This document shows, piece by piece, positions 52,551-63,500 of a stretch of DNA of 64,000 nucleotides. The notes beneath the pieces are model-generated. The model made no database searches and was not told the origin of the DNA. It was given only the letters and a program-made list of their open reading frames with translations. Every line of letters starts with the position of its first letter. The stretch's first letter is position 1. Source of the stretch: Skeletonema tropicum (lineage: Eukaryota; Bacillariophyta; Thalassiosirophyceae; Thalassiosirales; Thalassiosiraceae); NCBI GenBank assembly GCA_037178625.1, contig CM074128.1:2170001-2234000 (forward strand), read 5' to 3'. Made by a program: the position numbers and the translations under genes.

Positions 52551-55500
52551 ATGGTTGCAACAACCCAAGCATTTGCTGTCTGTGCAGCTGCTCTCACAAG
52601 TAGTCTTCCCTACACATCTGCCAAACTTGCTGATAGGGGAAGATTCGAAGCAGCCAAGAAACAAAGACAGGGCGGCAGGCGAATTGTAGCTCAACCTCGC
52701 AAATCTCTACCTATTGAAGGGCCAAAGTATCGAGCTACTCGGAAACACAGTTTTAAGGAGACTGCATCCGTCTCTGCGCCATCACATCCGACAGAGGAAG
52801 ATACTGCTACTACCAAAAGTGGAGGAGTTCGCGGAGCAACAACAGAAGAAGTCGTCAATTCACCAGAACAATTCCGTCGTCAACTATCATCCCAGCTCAC
52901 AGGATGCTGTTACAACTATAAATACTATTCTGCCATGGATATGTGCGCACTGTACGGTAACGACTGCGAGAGTGGAGAACAGCCTTCTCATGATTCTGGA
53001 GATGAAGACTGCTCTCAGGCTGGCTTGAGTTTCATTGGGGTCTCATTCAGTGTGAATACGGCTATGGGGAATCCGTACAGTTATCAGTTGTGTGATCAAT
53101 TCCCCATGGAAAATTTGATTGATAGGAACTACGATTATGTTATGAGTATGGATGAAGATGGTTGGCTAGTTGGTGGAGGTTATAAGAGTTTTGATTATTC
53201 AGGAAAGATGCCGTAAGTCACTGCCTGCAAGTCGTTACTTGTGGTATTCTTGCAGCAACCAATCATCTTCTTGACTGCGCTAACTTCTTTTCTTCTTGCC
53301 TTGCATAGTTATATTGACTCGTCGCACACAGAACTACTTCGTATTGGATCGCTTGATCCTGAATATGGAGGTACTACCATCGAGCAGGTGTATGATGCGA
53401 TGGATTCTCTGTCGTTTCCGCCATTTGCAATCTTTCCCGAGTATGTCAAAGGTGGTGGAGGTGGTGGTTCAAGCGACGACGATAAGAGTGTTCCATCTGG
53501 TGATATTACATTAATTGTGTCTGTTGTGGATTCGTATACTGATTATGGAAGTTATTCTACCTACGATGATTTCTTAGACAATCTCTTTGATGCAATGGAT
53601 GCTGTCGGTGGAGGTGCATGTATGGATGATCATGACACTGATCCTCACGTGTCTATGTCTCGCGGTGTCAAGTTCAAGTCACTGACTCATCAACAAAAAG
53701 TACTTCTTCCAGGTGAACCTCGAGGTGGCAGTGTGGCAATCGATGTATCCGAAGGGTGTCGTGATAGGGAGCAATGGGTACGCAAAATTTCCTCCAGAAG
53801 ATAAATCAGCTGAAAAGATCTACGTTGGATATGGGAACCTTTACTTCTTTTTCGATCGAGCCAATATCACCAAGGCGTTTTTGCCCAATCGCGACCTGAC
53901 TGAGAAAGAGATGGGCTATGCAACCATCTATTCGAGTGGAGATGTTGCCTCATACTACAAAGAGACAACTACCATCGACTTTGATTACAACAAAGGTTCT
54001 GGATCCAAGGATAACAGTAACCAGGAATACTATGAACACAACCCGTATGGATGGAATGCACGGATGGCAAAGCACGATATGACAGATGGATGGGATCTAC
54101 CTCCTGGTTGCGAGCAAGAGGGTGAAACATTCCTAGGCATTCCTCTATCGCGATACTCAAATTCCAAGCTACAAGGAACTAGAAGTTTCCAAGAACAGTT
54201 TGACTTTGAATATTTGCTCGATCGTAATTTCACATACATGCAGAAGTTTGGGACGAATCACGGCTGGCTGGTAGGAGAAGAGTTAGGTAATGGCGCTGGT
54301 AGCATTGTTGACAAAGACACCGCGCACATACCTCTTTTCTATACTGGAACCTTAAACCCTGCAATGGTGAGTATCGATTGTTGTACGCAATCATGATTTG
54401 GATAGACAGTTTTCATCTTTCTAACATACCTTTGTGCTATCGCTTTACAGGGAGGAATTGACGTGAAAGATCTAATCAAAGTGGTTGAAACAATTGATTT
54501 TGGAACTCTGTACATCAAACCAGCATTTGTATTTCAAGATGACGATGGAAGTATCAAGCTACAATTCGAAGCTGACGCGAGCTCGGCTCTTGGTTACCTC
54601 TACAACAGTTTATGCAGCATGTTAGGAATTACGTGGAACTACGAATCACCTTACAACAGTCTTGGCTTGTACAGTAACTGTGCTATGCATGCTGCAGGAG
54701 ATAGGGCAAAATATGGCTGTGGTCCAGACAATGCAAACACTGGAGGTTTTTGCCCTCAAATGACACTTGCCTACCGTGTTGGTTTTCAGTCAGAAGAGCA
54801 CGCAGCTGCATACCTCGAAAGATGCAACACCTACGTGGACTATTGGCGCAGTCTTTATCCATCTGGTATTGCTGTTGGAACATCCAAATTTTGTCCTGAT
54901 GGTGGCTGCCTGGCACTCTTTCTTCAACGACAAGATCCACTCATGATCTTTAGCCCGAACTTGGCTGGCTCATGGGTAGAGTTCATGGGTGGAACAGTCG
55001 CCCCAACCATTTCACCCGCTCCAACCTATGTCGGTGGCTGTGATGACCCTCGTAACAGCAAATTGGATAAATGTTTCCGTAAGAAGCATGCCCTCAAGGC
55101 ATCCTCGGTTGCTTGGGACGCACTGGGTGCAGTTGGACAGTTCTCCATCTTCCTCCTCTTCTTCATGGCTTCAACTCTCTCCGTGTCCATATTTCACGCA
55201 CGCGCTAGAAGTCGCAAGAATGATGGAGAATCGTACTTTAGCTTCTTTATTCGTGATATGAGAGGCGAACCTAAGAAGAGGAAGAAGAAGCTACGACGAA
55301 AGAAAGTTGGCAGAGGAACTTTCGACCAAGACCTACTTGAGAACGAGCAAGTTGACAACAAAATCAGGACAGTTCCTGCTCGACCAGGAAGAATGGCTTC
55401 CAAGAAGAAGTCAAAACGCTCTTCAACTCCTTCTTATGGTGGAAGACGCTCGACAACCCCTTCGTTTGATCCGGACGCCACACCCCGTGCAAGCAGCAAA

Positions 55501-55608
55501 CCTCGCCGAAGGCCAAATAGTGGTGATAAAAGGTCTAATAAAGAACACGCGAACGTGTCAGCTGAACAGACGCATGATACAAGTGACTTCAGAAGGCAGC
55601 TCGTTTAA
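52551..55608 (+). CDS. Secreted or type I membrane protein with duplicated modules, four exons
   Basis: Proposed as join(52551..53212, 53309..53648, 53713..54366, 54451..55608), 937 residues. Junctions are GT-AG and phase-consistent; the middle intron is only 64 bases (53649-53712) with a weak GTGTCT donor, chosen because it restores the module. The N-terminus is a signal peptide (MVATTQAFAVCAAALTSSLP). The lumenal region contains a module present twice: LIDRNYDYVMSMDEDGWLVG and LLDRNFTYMQKFGTNHGWLV mark its start, and WQSMYPKGVVIG and WRSLYPSGIAVG its end. Cys residues are numerous and probably disulphide-bonded. One membrane segment lies at about 775-800 (FSIFLLFFMASTLSVSIF), followed by a basic, Ser-rich cytosolic tail. 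Family and function unknown to me; surface adhesion or wall association would be a guess. Confidence 0.72.
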
Positions 55609-56049
55609 TGCGCCTCATGTTTTATGTATAGAATATAAGATAAGAATAGGTGATGTAATTTCACAGTAGCTTGAATAGACTCTGTCTTGAGATATCCGTT
55701 TGACAAGACAGAAACAGAGTGCATCCAAAGTAAGGTCTACTCAAAGAGGAGACTTCTTGCACAATGACGAAGACGGCTATACATACTATCTTTACAACTA
55801 TGATATCTTTTAGTTTAATAAATGTGCATTTTGTACAAGTACATATGGTAAGGCTGATTGGTCGATGAATATAAACATGTTCATATTGTACTTGAGGTGC
55901 GAGAGGGGTCGTTCTAATCTCGAAATGATATGCACATTGGGTGATGTATGTGTAATTTCCAATGGATGGAGTGTGCGAGCGTGAACGTACACACATACAA
56001 AAAGGCCGTAGTCTATATTCTCTTTGTGCGTGTGTAGAGGGTAGGATAT
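55609..56049. other. Convergent 3' intergenic region
   Basis: 441 bases between stop codons of the plus gene ending at 55608 and the minus gene ending at 56050. GACTCTGTCTTGAGATATCC and its partial complement TTGACAAGACAGAAACAGAG at about 55679-55720 form a weak hairpin. No gene recognised. Confidence 0.35.
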
Positions 56050-56940
56050 TTACATGGAGGCACCAGCTTCAGTAAGGATCGATAATACTTTCGTCTTCTT
56101 GGTGGTAGGTTCTAATGTACAAGAGGAAAGCATCGATAACAGAGATGAATCTGTAGAGGCCACCGAGCCGCCAGTGGTTCTGGACGAGGACCACGATGAG
56201 TCTGACACGGACGCCTGCAGCATCGATGGCATTTTCGATGAGAAGGATACGGTTCTTGGTCGCCTGTTGTTACCATCATCCACTTCTTGTGGTGGTGGTA
56301 GTACAGCTGTATCAGGAAAGGGCAGCAATTTATCATCGCTGTCTTGTTTGGACCAAGATGATGAATGTGAATCATCACAGTGATGATGCTCGTCATCAAA
56401 CGAAAAGTGACCAAAGTCGTCACCTTCATCATGATGATGAGAGTTTGTTGTGAACCTCCTACTAGGACTACTCTTTTGAGGCAACATGAACCTCTCCAAG
56501 GCAGCTGTAGCGGGACCATCCTTAGATTTTTTTAGTAAAGGAACGTTTGGAGCAACTCTGAGTTCTTCACTTGATGGTATCTCGACTGGCGCCAGCTCTG
56601 GCGTGACAGCCGCGGGTAGAGCTGCTGGAGCTGCAGCTGAACTGAGACTAGGTTCCGCCATCGCCTCTGAGGAGGAAGTGGTCGGTAGGAACAATGAATC
56701 TGTACAAGATGTGCTGTCTTCCTCCCAGCAGCAATAGCAGACGGCGGAACAAGACGATGACGACGTATTTGAATCTGCACGGCGTCTCTTCGCCGGCTGC
56801 TGATAGTAATCGTGCTCATCATCACGACCAGTAGCGTCGTCAACAACCGAGTCGTTAATGGAGGATAAATCGGGGCAATTAAATGATCGCTTCATACCAA
56901 GCTTGCTTGTAATAATGAAATTATGAGAAGAAGTTGTCAT
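56050..56940 (-). CDS. Ser/Pro/Asp-rich protein of unknown function
   Basis: 296 residues in one frame, starting MTTSSHNFIITSKLGMKRSF. A basic cluster AKRRRADS (about 49-56) could be a nuclear localisation signal; CYCCWEEDS follows. The middle is Ala/Pro/Ser-rich, then His/Asp-rich (HHHDEGDDFGHFSFDDEHHH). The last 60 residues contain a conserved-looking block (RRPRTVSFSSKMPSMLQASV) and a closing KKTKVLSILTEAGASM. RTVSFS resembles a kinase site, but this is weak. No known domain was recognised. Similar short, disordered, Ser-rich nuclear-looking proteins are common in diatoms, and this could be a regulator. Confidence 0.7.
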   Translation of the reverse strand: MTTSSHNFIITSKLGMKRSFNCPDLSSINDSVVDDATGRDDEHDYYQQPAKRRRADSNTSSSSCSAVCYCCWEEDSTSCTDSLFLPTTSSSEAMAEPSLSSAAAPAALPAAVTPELAPVEIPSSEELRVAPNVPLLKKSKDGPATAALERFMLPQKSSPSRRFTTNSHHHDEGDDFGHFSFDDEHHHCDDSHSSSWSKQDSDDKLLPFPDTAVLPPPQEVDDGNNRRPRTVSFSSKMPSMLQASVSDSSWSSSRTTGGSVASTDSSLLSMLSSCTLEPTTKKTKVLSILTEAGASM

Positions 56941-57568
56941 GATGTTGTTGGTTTGATCTCTCTCTTCACAGCTTTGATCGTGGTGGTGAAGGAATAAACA
57001 TCAGGCCTTTAATTGATTGGCTTTCTATCTATGGCATCACAGCCTAGACCGACCACCTACCGCGACATCTCCCGGTCCTGCTGGCCGAGTCAGTTTGCAG
57101 GGAAGCCTCTATCAAGTCAGAGCACCACGACAACACTTCTGACAACAGCAACTGACAACAGAAGGGTGGATGTCAACCGGGTGTCAAAGGCGTGACATCT
57201 GCACTCAATCTAGAAAACGAGAAAACTTGAGAACTTCCGAACTTCTCAAATTTTTTTCAGACACGTGACTCCATATTAGGAACTTTTATTTTAAGGCCAG
57301 GCACGGACCAGTCACGAGAAATCAGCGATAGAATGGGAATGGAATTCCTACGCAATGGCCCATTTGAACGATTCAAAGGCAATTCGAAGGCGGTTCTTTT
57401 GCCGTTTTGTGCGTTGCAATGCGTTGACTGGACTTCATGATGTGTTAAAATTAAACGTCCTCCCCGCTGCGCTAAACCGTTGCCATTGCCACGACAACGT
57501 GGGGCCGCTACTATCATTCGTAACGCGGCAATAAGCAAATAATAATAAGGTAGTATCAGTCTGCCAAG
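56941..57568. promoter_or_regulatory. Divergent intergenic region, presumed bidirectional promoter
   Basis: 628 bases between divergent starts (56940 minus, 57569 plus). The short frames inside (57013-57195 plus, 57257-57538 minus) lack coding character. No repeat seen. Confidence 0.35.
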
Positions 57569-60500
57569 ATGATGTCCGCAGACGATGAAATTCTATCAAG
57601 AGCACAACCCAAGGGCTTCAAAGCCAGCCCTGGTCGATCACCTGAGGTATCCAAAAAGAAGAATATCTCTTTTAGTCTCCGTCGTGTGACTCCCGATAAG
57701 AATGATTCACCAACATCTACACCAACCTCTACCAACCATAAGAAATTTTTCGGGGGGAAATTGCGAGGGAATAACAACAACAATAATGGCCGTGGCAGAC
57801 TTACAAGTCCCCGTGGAGTCCGCTCAATTGAAAAGCAGCAAAAGATGCAAGATGAATACTACGAGGGCTCCAATCAAGATGATGATGATAACGAAGATGA
57901 TAACATCCACGAAGAAGAATTGGACGATGGAGAATTGCCCAGCCTAAGTCCCTACGCCAGAGGTAGTAAATTTGCACCAATATCGCCACCTGCTGCTGCT
58001 CGCGAGCGTCAAAATAATTTAACGGTGGGGAATTCACCGGCAGCAACAACACCTGTAAGATCGAATAATCCACCTGCTAGTAGTAGTAGAAACATGCAAC
58101 CCACGTCAGAAACAGACTATGAGACATTAAAGGTTGCTGGGTTTTGGAGTCAACTTGATACTGGTGATGATTCCGAGTCGGATGAAGAGGAGGAGGAGGA
58201 AGACATGCCCAATGATGAAGGTCAATGGAGAAAACGATCCAAATCTCCAGCTAGAAATCGTGCCGAAGCAGCAGCAGCAGCAGCAGACAACTCGAATCAA
58301 AACACAATGGGAATGAGTCTTGTTCAGAATACTTCGACTGATTCGACTCTCAAGACAGAAACCACAAATAGGAACAGAATTGATGATGATGATGATAATG
58401 AGGAAACCAACGCGAATGGAAATGGTAATACTGCTGCTGCGGCAGGTGCTGCCGCAGTTGGTGGATGGAATCTACTGGAAATGGCAAAATACTTTGCTGC
58501 CGACAATCGTCAGGAATCAGCCGAGTCTCAGAACTTGGATCGGAATTACAATCCCAACGCACGGGTAGTGTCACCCGATAACGCCTCAAATGCGGATGGG
58601 ACGTATGACAAGTCAAGAGGAGGAGAAACCTATTATGAAGAAGAGGAGGAGGAGGAGGGTATCCTTGGGAGTATTTGTGTTCAACTTGGAGCTATTTGTG
58701 GTTTTGGCGGTGACGGTGGTGGCGGTGTTGACGATCAAGTGACACCTTCCGGCAACGCCCAAGCTCATGATACTACTAATAAGAGAAAACAACAACGCCT
58801 TGATCAATATGATGATGGTGATGATGGGGATAGTGTCTTTGAGGATTTGGATGGACAGGAAGATGTGGCAATTGAGTTGGGATATGTCGAGTCTAATGAC
58901 GCGAATAATGATGTCGTCACCCCGAAGAAAAAGAAGAAGAAGGGTTGGAAGAGTTTCCTTGGTATCAAGAAGAAGTCTCCATTGCGTAAAACATTGGTGA
59001 CTGAGACGACTAGGGCTGCCGAAGATACTAATGAGCCCACCGACTTGGATGTTGCGAATACGGATAGTGGAGTTGGACTCAATCCACTCGATGGTGGAAC
59101 TACACAGTCGACTGCTGCTATTGGAGTTGGAGCTGCTGCCGCTGTTGGAGCTGCCGCTGCTGTTGGAGCTGCTGCCGCTGTTGGAGCTTCCCGCAACTAC
59201 GCAGATGACGATGACGAAGAATTGGAATCTCAAGCAGCAGGATGGGATGCCAAGCGTAAGAATGAATACCTCCGCCAATTGGCATCTCAGGCTAAGGCGC
59301 AGCAGCAGGTTGATTCCATTTCAGAAGAAGAGGAGGAAGAAGAAGAGGAAGAGGAAGTGGAAGATACAGCCAGCGATAGGCAGGATACTCCTGAAGCTTA
59401 CACTGCCGAGTACAACAACTTCAGTCCATCTGATAAGAGCAAGTTCTTACATTTCATCAATGGCGGAATGTCTCCTCAAGCCGCTACTCGTGCAGTTATT
59501 GAAGAGCGTGATGCTGGGGAGGATGAAGACTATGTGTGTGTAATGGAGCCTTCGGGCGTTACCCGCGTTGGGTATGATGTCGCAGACGGACCGGGAGAAG
59601 AACCTAGAACTCAATCAAGTCGATTCCCCGACGATGAAGACCCCACAGGAGAGTTGTCTGATAGAGACGAAAATGATCTCGAAGGGCTTGTTGCAGAGTT
59701 GGAGAACCAGCCAGTGTCGGAGTCTGAGATGGCTCGTGACAGCAAGAATACTCCTCTCGAGACATACCAGGATAGAGCTATGATTCCTATGGTTCCTGCT
59801 ATTGTGAGTACAAAGGCAAAGTCACGAGAGAGACAGGAAGGAGAAGGAAATGACGTTGATGAAAATGGGCTCGTTCCCAGTGGCATTCAATACTATGATG
59901 AAGTTCATGAAGACAGAAATGATGACGAAGATTACTATGACAACAACAACAACAACGTCGGAAAGAAACGTTCCATTGGTAAGCCGAGGTTGAGTAAACC
60001 ACACCTCAGTGCAGGTATTGCAAGTAGTATTGCTGCGAAGGTTGCATCTAAGCGTTTTGAATCCGGTAAGAACAAGAGCAAATATGGCAAGGTGATCGAA
60101 AATCCAAGCTCGCTCGAAGAAAAAGACGATAATGTGCCTCCAGTTCCAATGGTGGTATCAATGTCAGCTCCAGTGGCGCAAGAGGAGAGTAATAACAGAG
60201 AAGTCGAGTCTACCAGCAACGAACAGTCGGTAGATGTTGAAGAGGCTAGCTCGTCGAAGCCCAAGATCATATCCTTTGATCTCATGCAACGTAGCAAGAA
60301 GAAGAATTTCTCTAAACTTGAATCAGAGGATGAATTTGCTCCACCTCCGGCTCCGGTGTCAGCCAAGGCAGACGAAGGTGACGAAGGAGATCTTCCTTCA
60401 TGGGCTCGAAGTGAAAACGAAACAGTTACCGAAACAGTGACATCCGCTTTCTCCCCTCCAATAGAGAATATGGATGATGAGCCAGCTAAGGAGATTGTCG

Positions 60501-63500
60501 TTTCCACAGAGCAACGAGGAGACGATAATGCTTCCACCCCTGATGATGAAATCACCGAAATTGATTACGACGAAGATACTGTCAGCTTGATGGGTCAAAC
60601 TTTCATGACAGGAGCCTCAGGGTACTCCAGGAGAAGGCGACGTCATAAGGGTGCAGCAAACACACGTGCTGCTATTGCAAAGGAAGCAGAAAGCCAGGCT
60701 GGTGCTAAGAGCAAGGGTTGGTTTGATTCTATCCAAGAAGCCGCGTCAAAGAATGGCCAAGTTTGGCATCCAGAGAAGGGCTGGGTGAATTACAGCGAGC
60801 CAGAAGTAGAGCACCACGATTACGACAACCATAGCTCTATTGGAAAGTTACATGTACCAAATGATGTTTCTACAAAGAGCTTGCCGCCCCAAGCGCAAGC
60901 CGAAGTTGTTGGATTCAGTACTCCTCGATCGATTGCTGGTACCGAATTCGACGATCAATCCGTGGTAACAAAATTGACAGTGAACACGGCTGCAGAATCT
61001 CCAAGTATATTGACTACCTCCACCGCCCCTACGCGAAGAGCTGGCCGTAAACCTCGCCCTAAAGATCAAAGAAAGATCGCAGCTGCAAATGTTGAGAAGC
61101 CAATTGGATGGAAAGACTCTATGCAAAATGCCACAAACGGTGTAGACAAAGATGGATTCCGATGGGATTATGAAAAGGGATGGATCCGAATTGACGGAAC
61201 TTCTATAAATGATGATGAAGCCAGTGCCTTGACCGAGTCTGTTTTCTATGACGATGTGGAAGACGCTGATCAAAGCCAACTGAAGTCTGATCTTCAACCA
61301 GTTGCTGAGGAAGACGCCGATGAATTCTCAGATGATGACGAAGACGTTTTCAATAATGTTGATGAGTCACGTGAAGTCAATACGATGAGCGCTAACGAAC
61401 AGGGAGTTTCAACAAGGACAGTCGATTACGACAAGAAATATGGAGTGGAAGAAGTTGATTCTAATGACGGCTCAGAGAAAGAGAATTCACACGCAAACAA
61501 AGTTAATGAGTCTCCGCTTGACCGCGAAGATGATGTTTCCGAAGAAAAGCCAGCGCCAGAGAGGATCAATCCATTACTGAATAGAATTATGGCCGCACAA
61601 CCAGAAGAGGGGCCCCTTTTCATCAATGCTTTCGAAGAAGAGGAAGGGTCCAGACCTGAAGAGGAGAAAGATTCCAGCCCTGAAGAGGAAGAGTCAAGTC
61701 CTGAGCAAGAGCCGGCGTCAGAGAGGACCAACCCATTGTTGGGCAAAATCATGGCTGCGCAACCAGAAGAGGTACCTGTCTTCATCAGTGCCATCGACGA
61801 AGAGGAAGATTCCAGTCCTGACGAGGAAGAGTTCAATCCTGACGAAATCACCCACGAGCCGAGTGATGCCCGAGCAAGGCAATTCTTATCTCTAGCCGAC
61901 GAACCAAGTGAAGCTGAATCTAGCACTAGCCTTGACCCCAGTGGTGTCCGAATAAGTCAATTCAACAGTGACCAAGAAGACCCAAGCGGAAAAACTGGTG
62001 CTGCGTCTTCCAGCGAAATTCCCCCTCCTGTGCCTCTACCTACCAAGAAGTCATTGAATACGTGGTTACAATCATCTGACAAAGCTACTCCTCACTCCAT
62101 CAGCGACACCAAATCATCACACCTCCAAGAAGAATCTGTTGATGCAGTCGAAGTTTCTGAATCTACAACGAAGGTCGACTCCTTTAATCTGGAATCATTT
62201 GAAGAGGGAGGAGATGTTTTTGCAAGCACCCAAGTTGTGAAAGAAAAGTTTTCGGACACGGAGAGCGATTTGTTCCAGCCTTTTGAAGAAGAAATTAATA
62301 AGGCTGCATTTGGATCATTTGGGTCTCAGAGTTCCGCCGACAATGATTGGGTGAGCACTACCCTGAAGCGTCAATCTCCAGTAACTGCTTCGGACGAAGT
62401 TTCAGAGAAAGCAAGAGTTTGGATGAATTCGATGCAGAAGGATGATGAGACTGAAGAATCATCTGAATTAGGTAGCAACGAGCCGCATGTTAACAAGGCA
62501 GACCCACCGCAGAATAACGAGCCGCAGGTCAATAAGACAGACCCACCGCAGAATTTGGATCCACCAGAAAGCATAAATATTGATGCGAGGATCAAGAAGC
62601 GGCCCGCTAACTCTTGGATCAAAGCAAATGACGACGATGACAAAGAAAGTGCTCAGAAGGACGCAAGGTCTCTTTCACCGTTGGACTCAAATGTTGGTAA
62701 CCTGAGATCAAAATTTGAGAGTGAGAAAGATAGTCCTGTTGAAGAAGGAGGAGAAAAAGATGAGGAAGAGAATGAAGTTGTTTTCCACTCACAAGCTATG
62801 GGTATCAGGTTGAAACGTGGTGAGGATGGGTTTGTCCGTGTTGTATCGGTGACTCAAGCTGCATTGGGTTCTTCTATTGATAGAATCGGAACCATTGAGC
62901 CGGGAGATACAATCAAGGAAGCAGCGGGGATTGATTTAAGGTCACCGATCACAAACAGCCAATGGGGAGAAGCTGTTACAGAGATCAGGCATGCCCCTCG
63001 ACCAATGACATTTGTCGTTGCTGCCGGCCCCGAAAGGAAGAGCAAGCAAGAGTCGTCGAAGCCAGCCATCAGTTCCGCAATTCCTCCTTCTCAAATAACT
63101 AATGGTCCAAGTGTCGTTGAGTACGATTTATCCAAAGATTCTGACGGAGAACAAGTGCTAAAGTCAGTGAGAGAGTATCGTAGGCATCAGTCACCAGAAC
63201 GTCTTCCCAAGGTGTCTCCTGATCAAAGGAAGTATCGCACTCCAACTCGCGAATCTCCCTATCGTCGGGAGTACGATTCTCCAGATAGAAGCATTTACTC
63301 AGAAGCTAGTTCTATGTATAGCGAAGGACCAACGAAAGATTCCTTCTTCAATCGCATTGCCGCATGCGCCACAGCTGGTGCAGCTGCTTGTGCACCGGGT
63401 GGAACACAACAGCCCTCTTCCGACGATGGCGAGAAAAATCAAGTTCCAATGGCTCATTTGAAGTTTTTGAGAACAAACCCCACAATTACAAGAGTGTCGA

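Noticed and set aside
58613..59278. Long minus-strand frames opposite the PDZ gene (up to 221 codons)
   Set aside because: Ser/Leu-rich antisense of acidic, Glu/Asp-rich coding sequence; the plus-strand frame is open for 6.4 kb.
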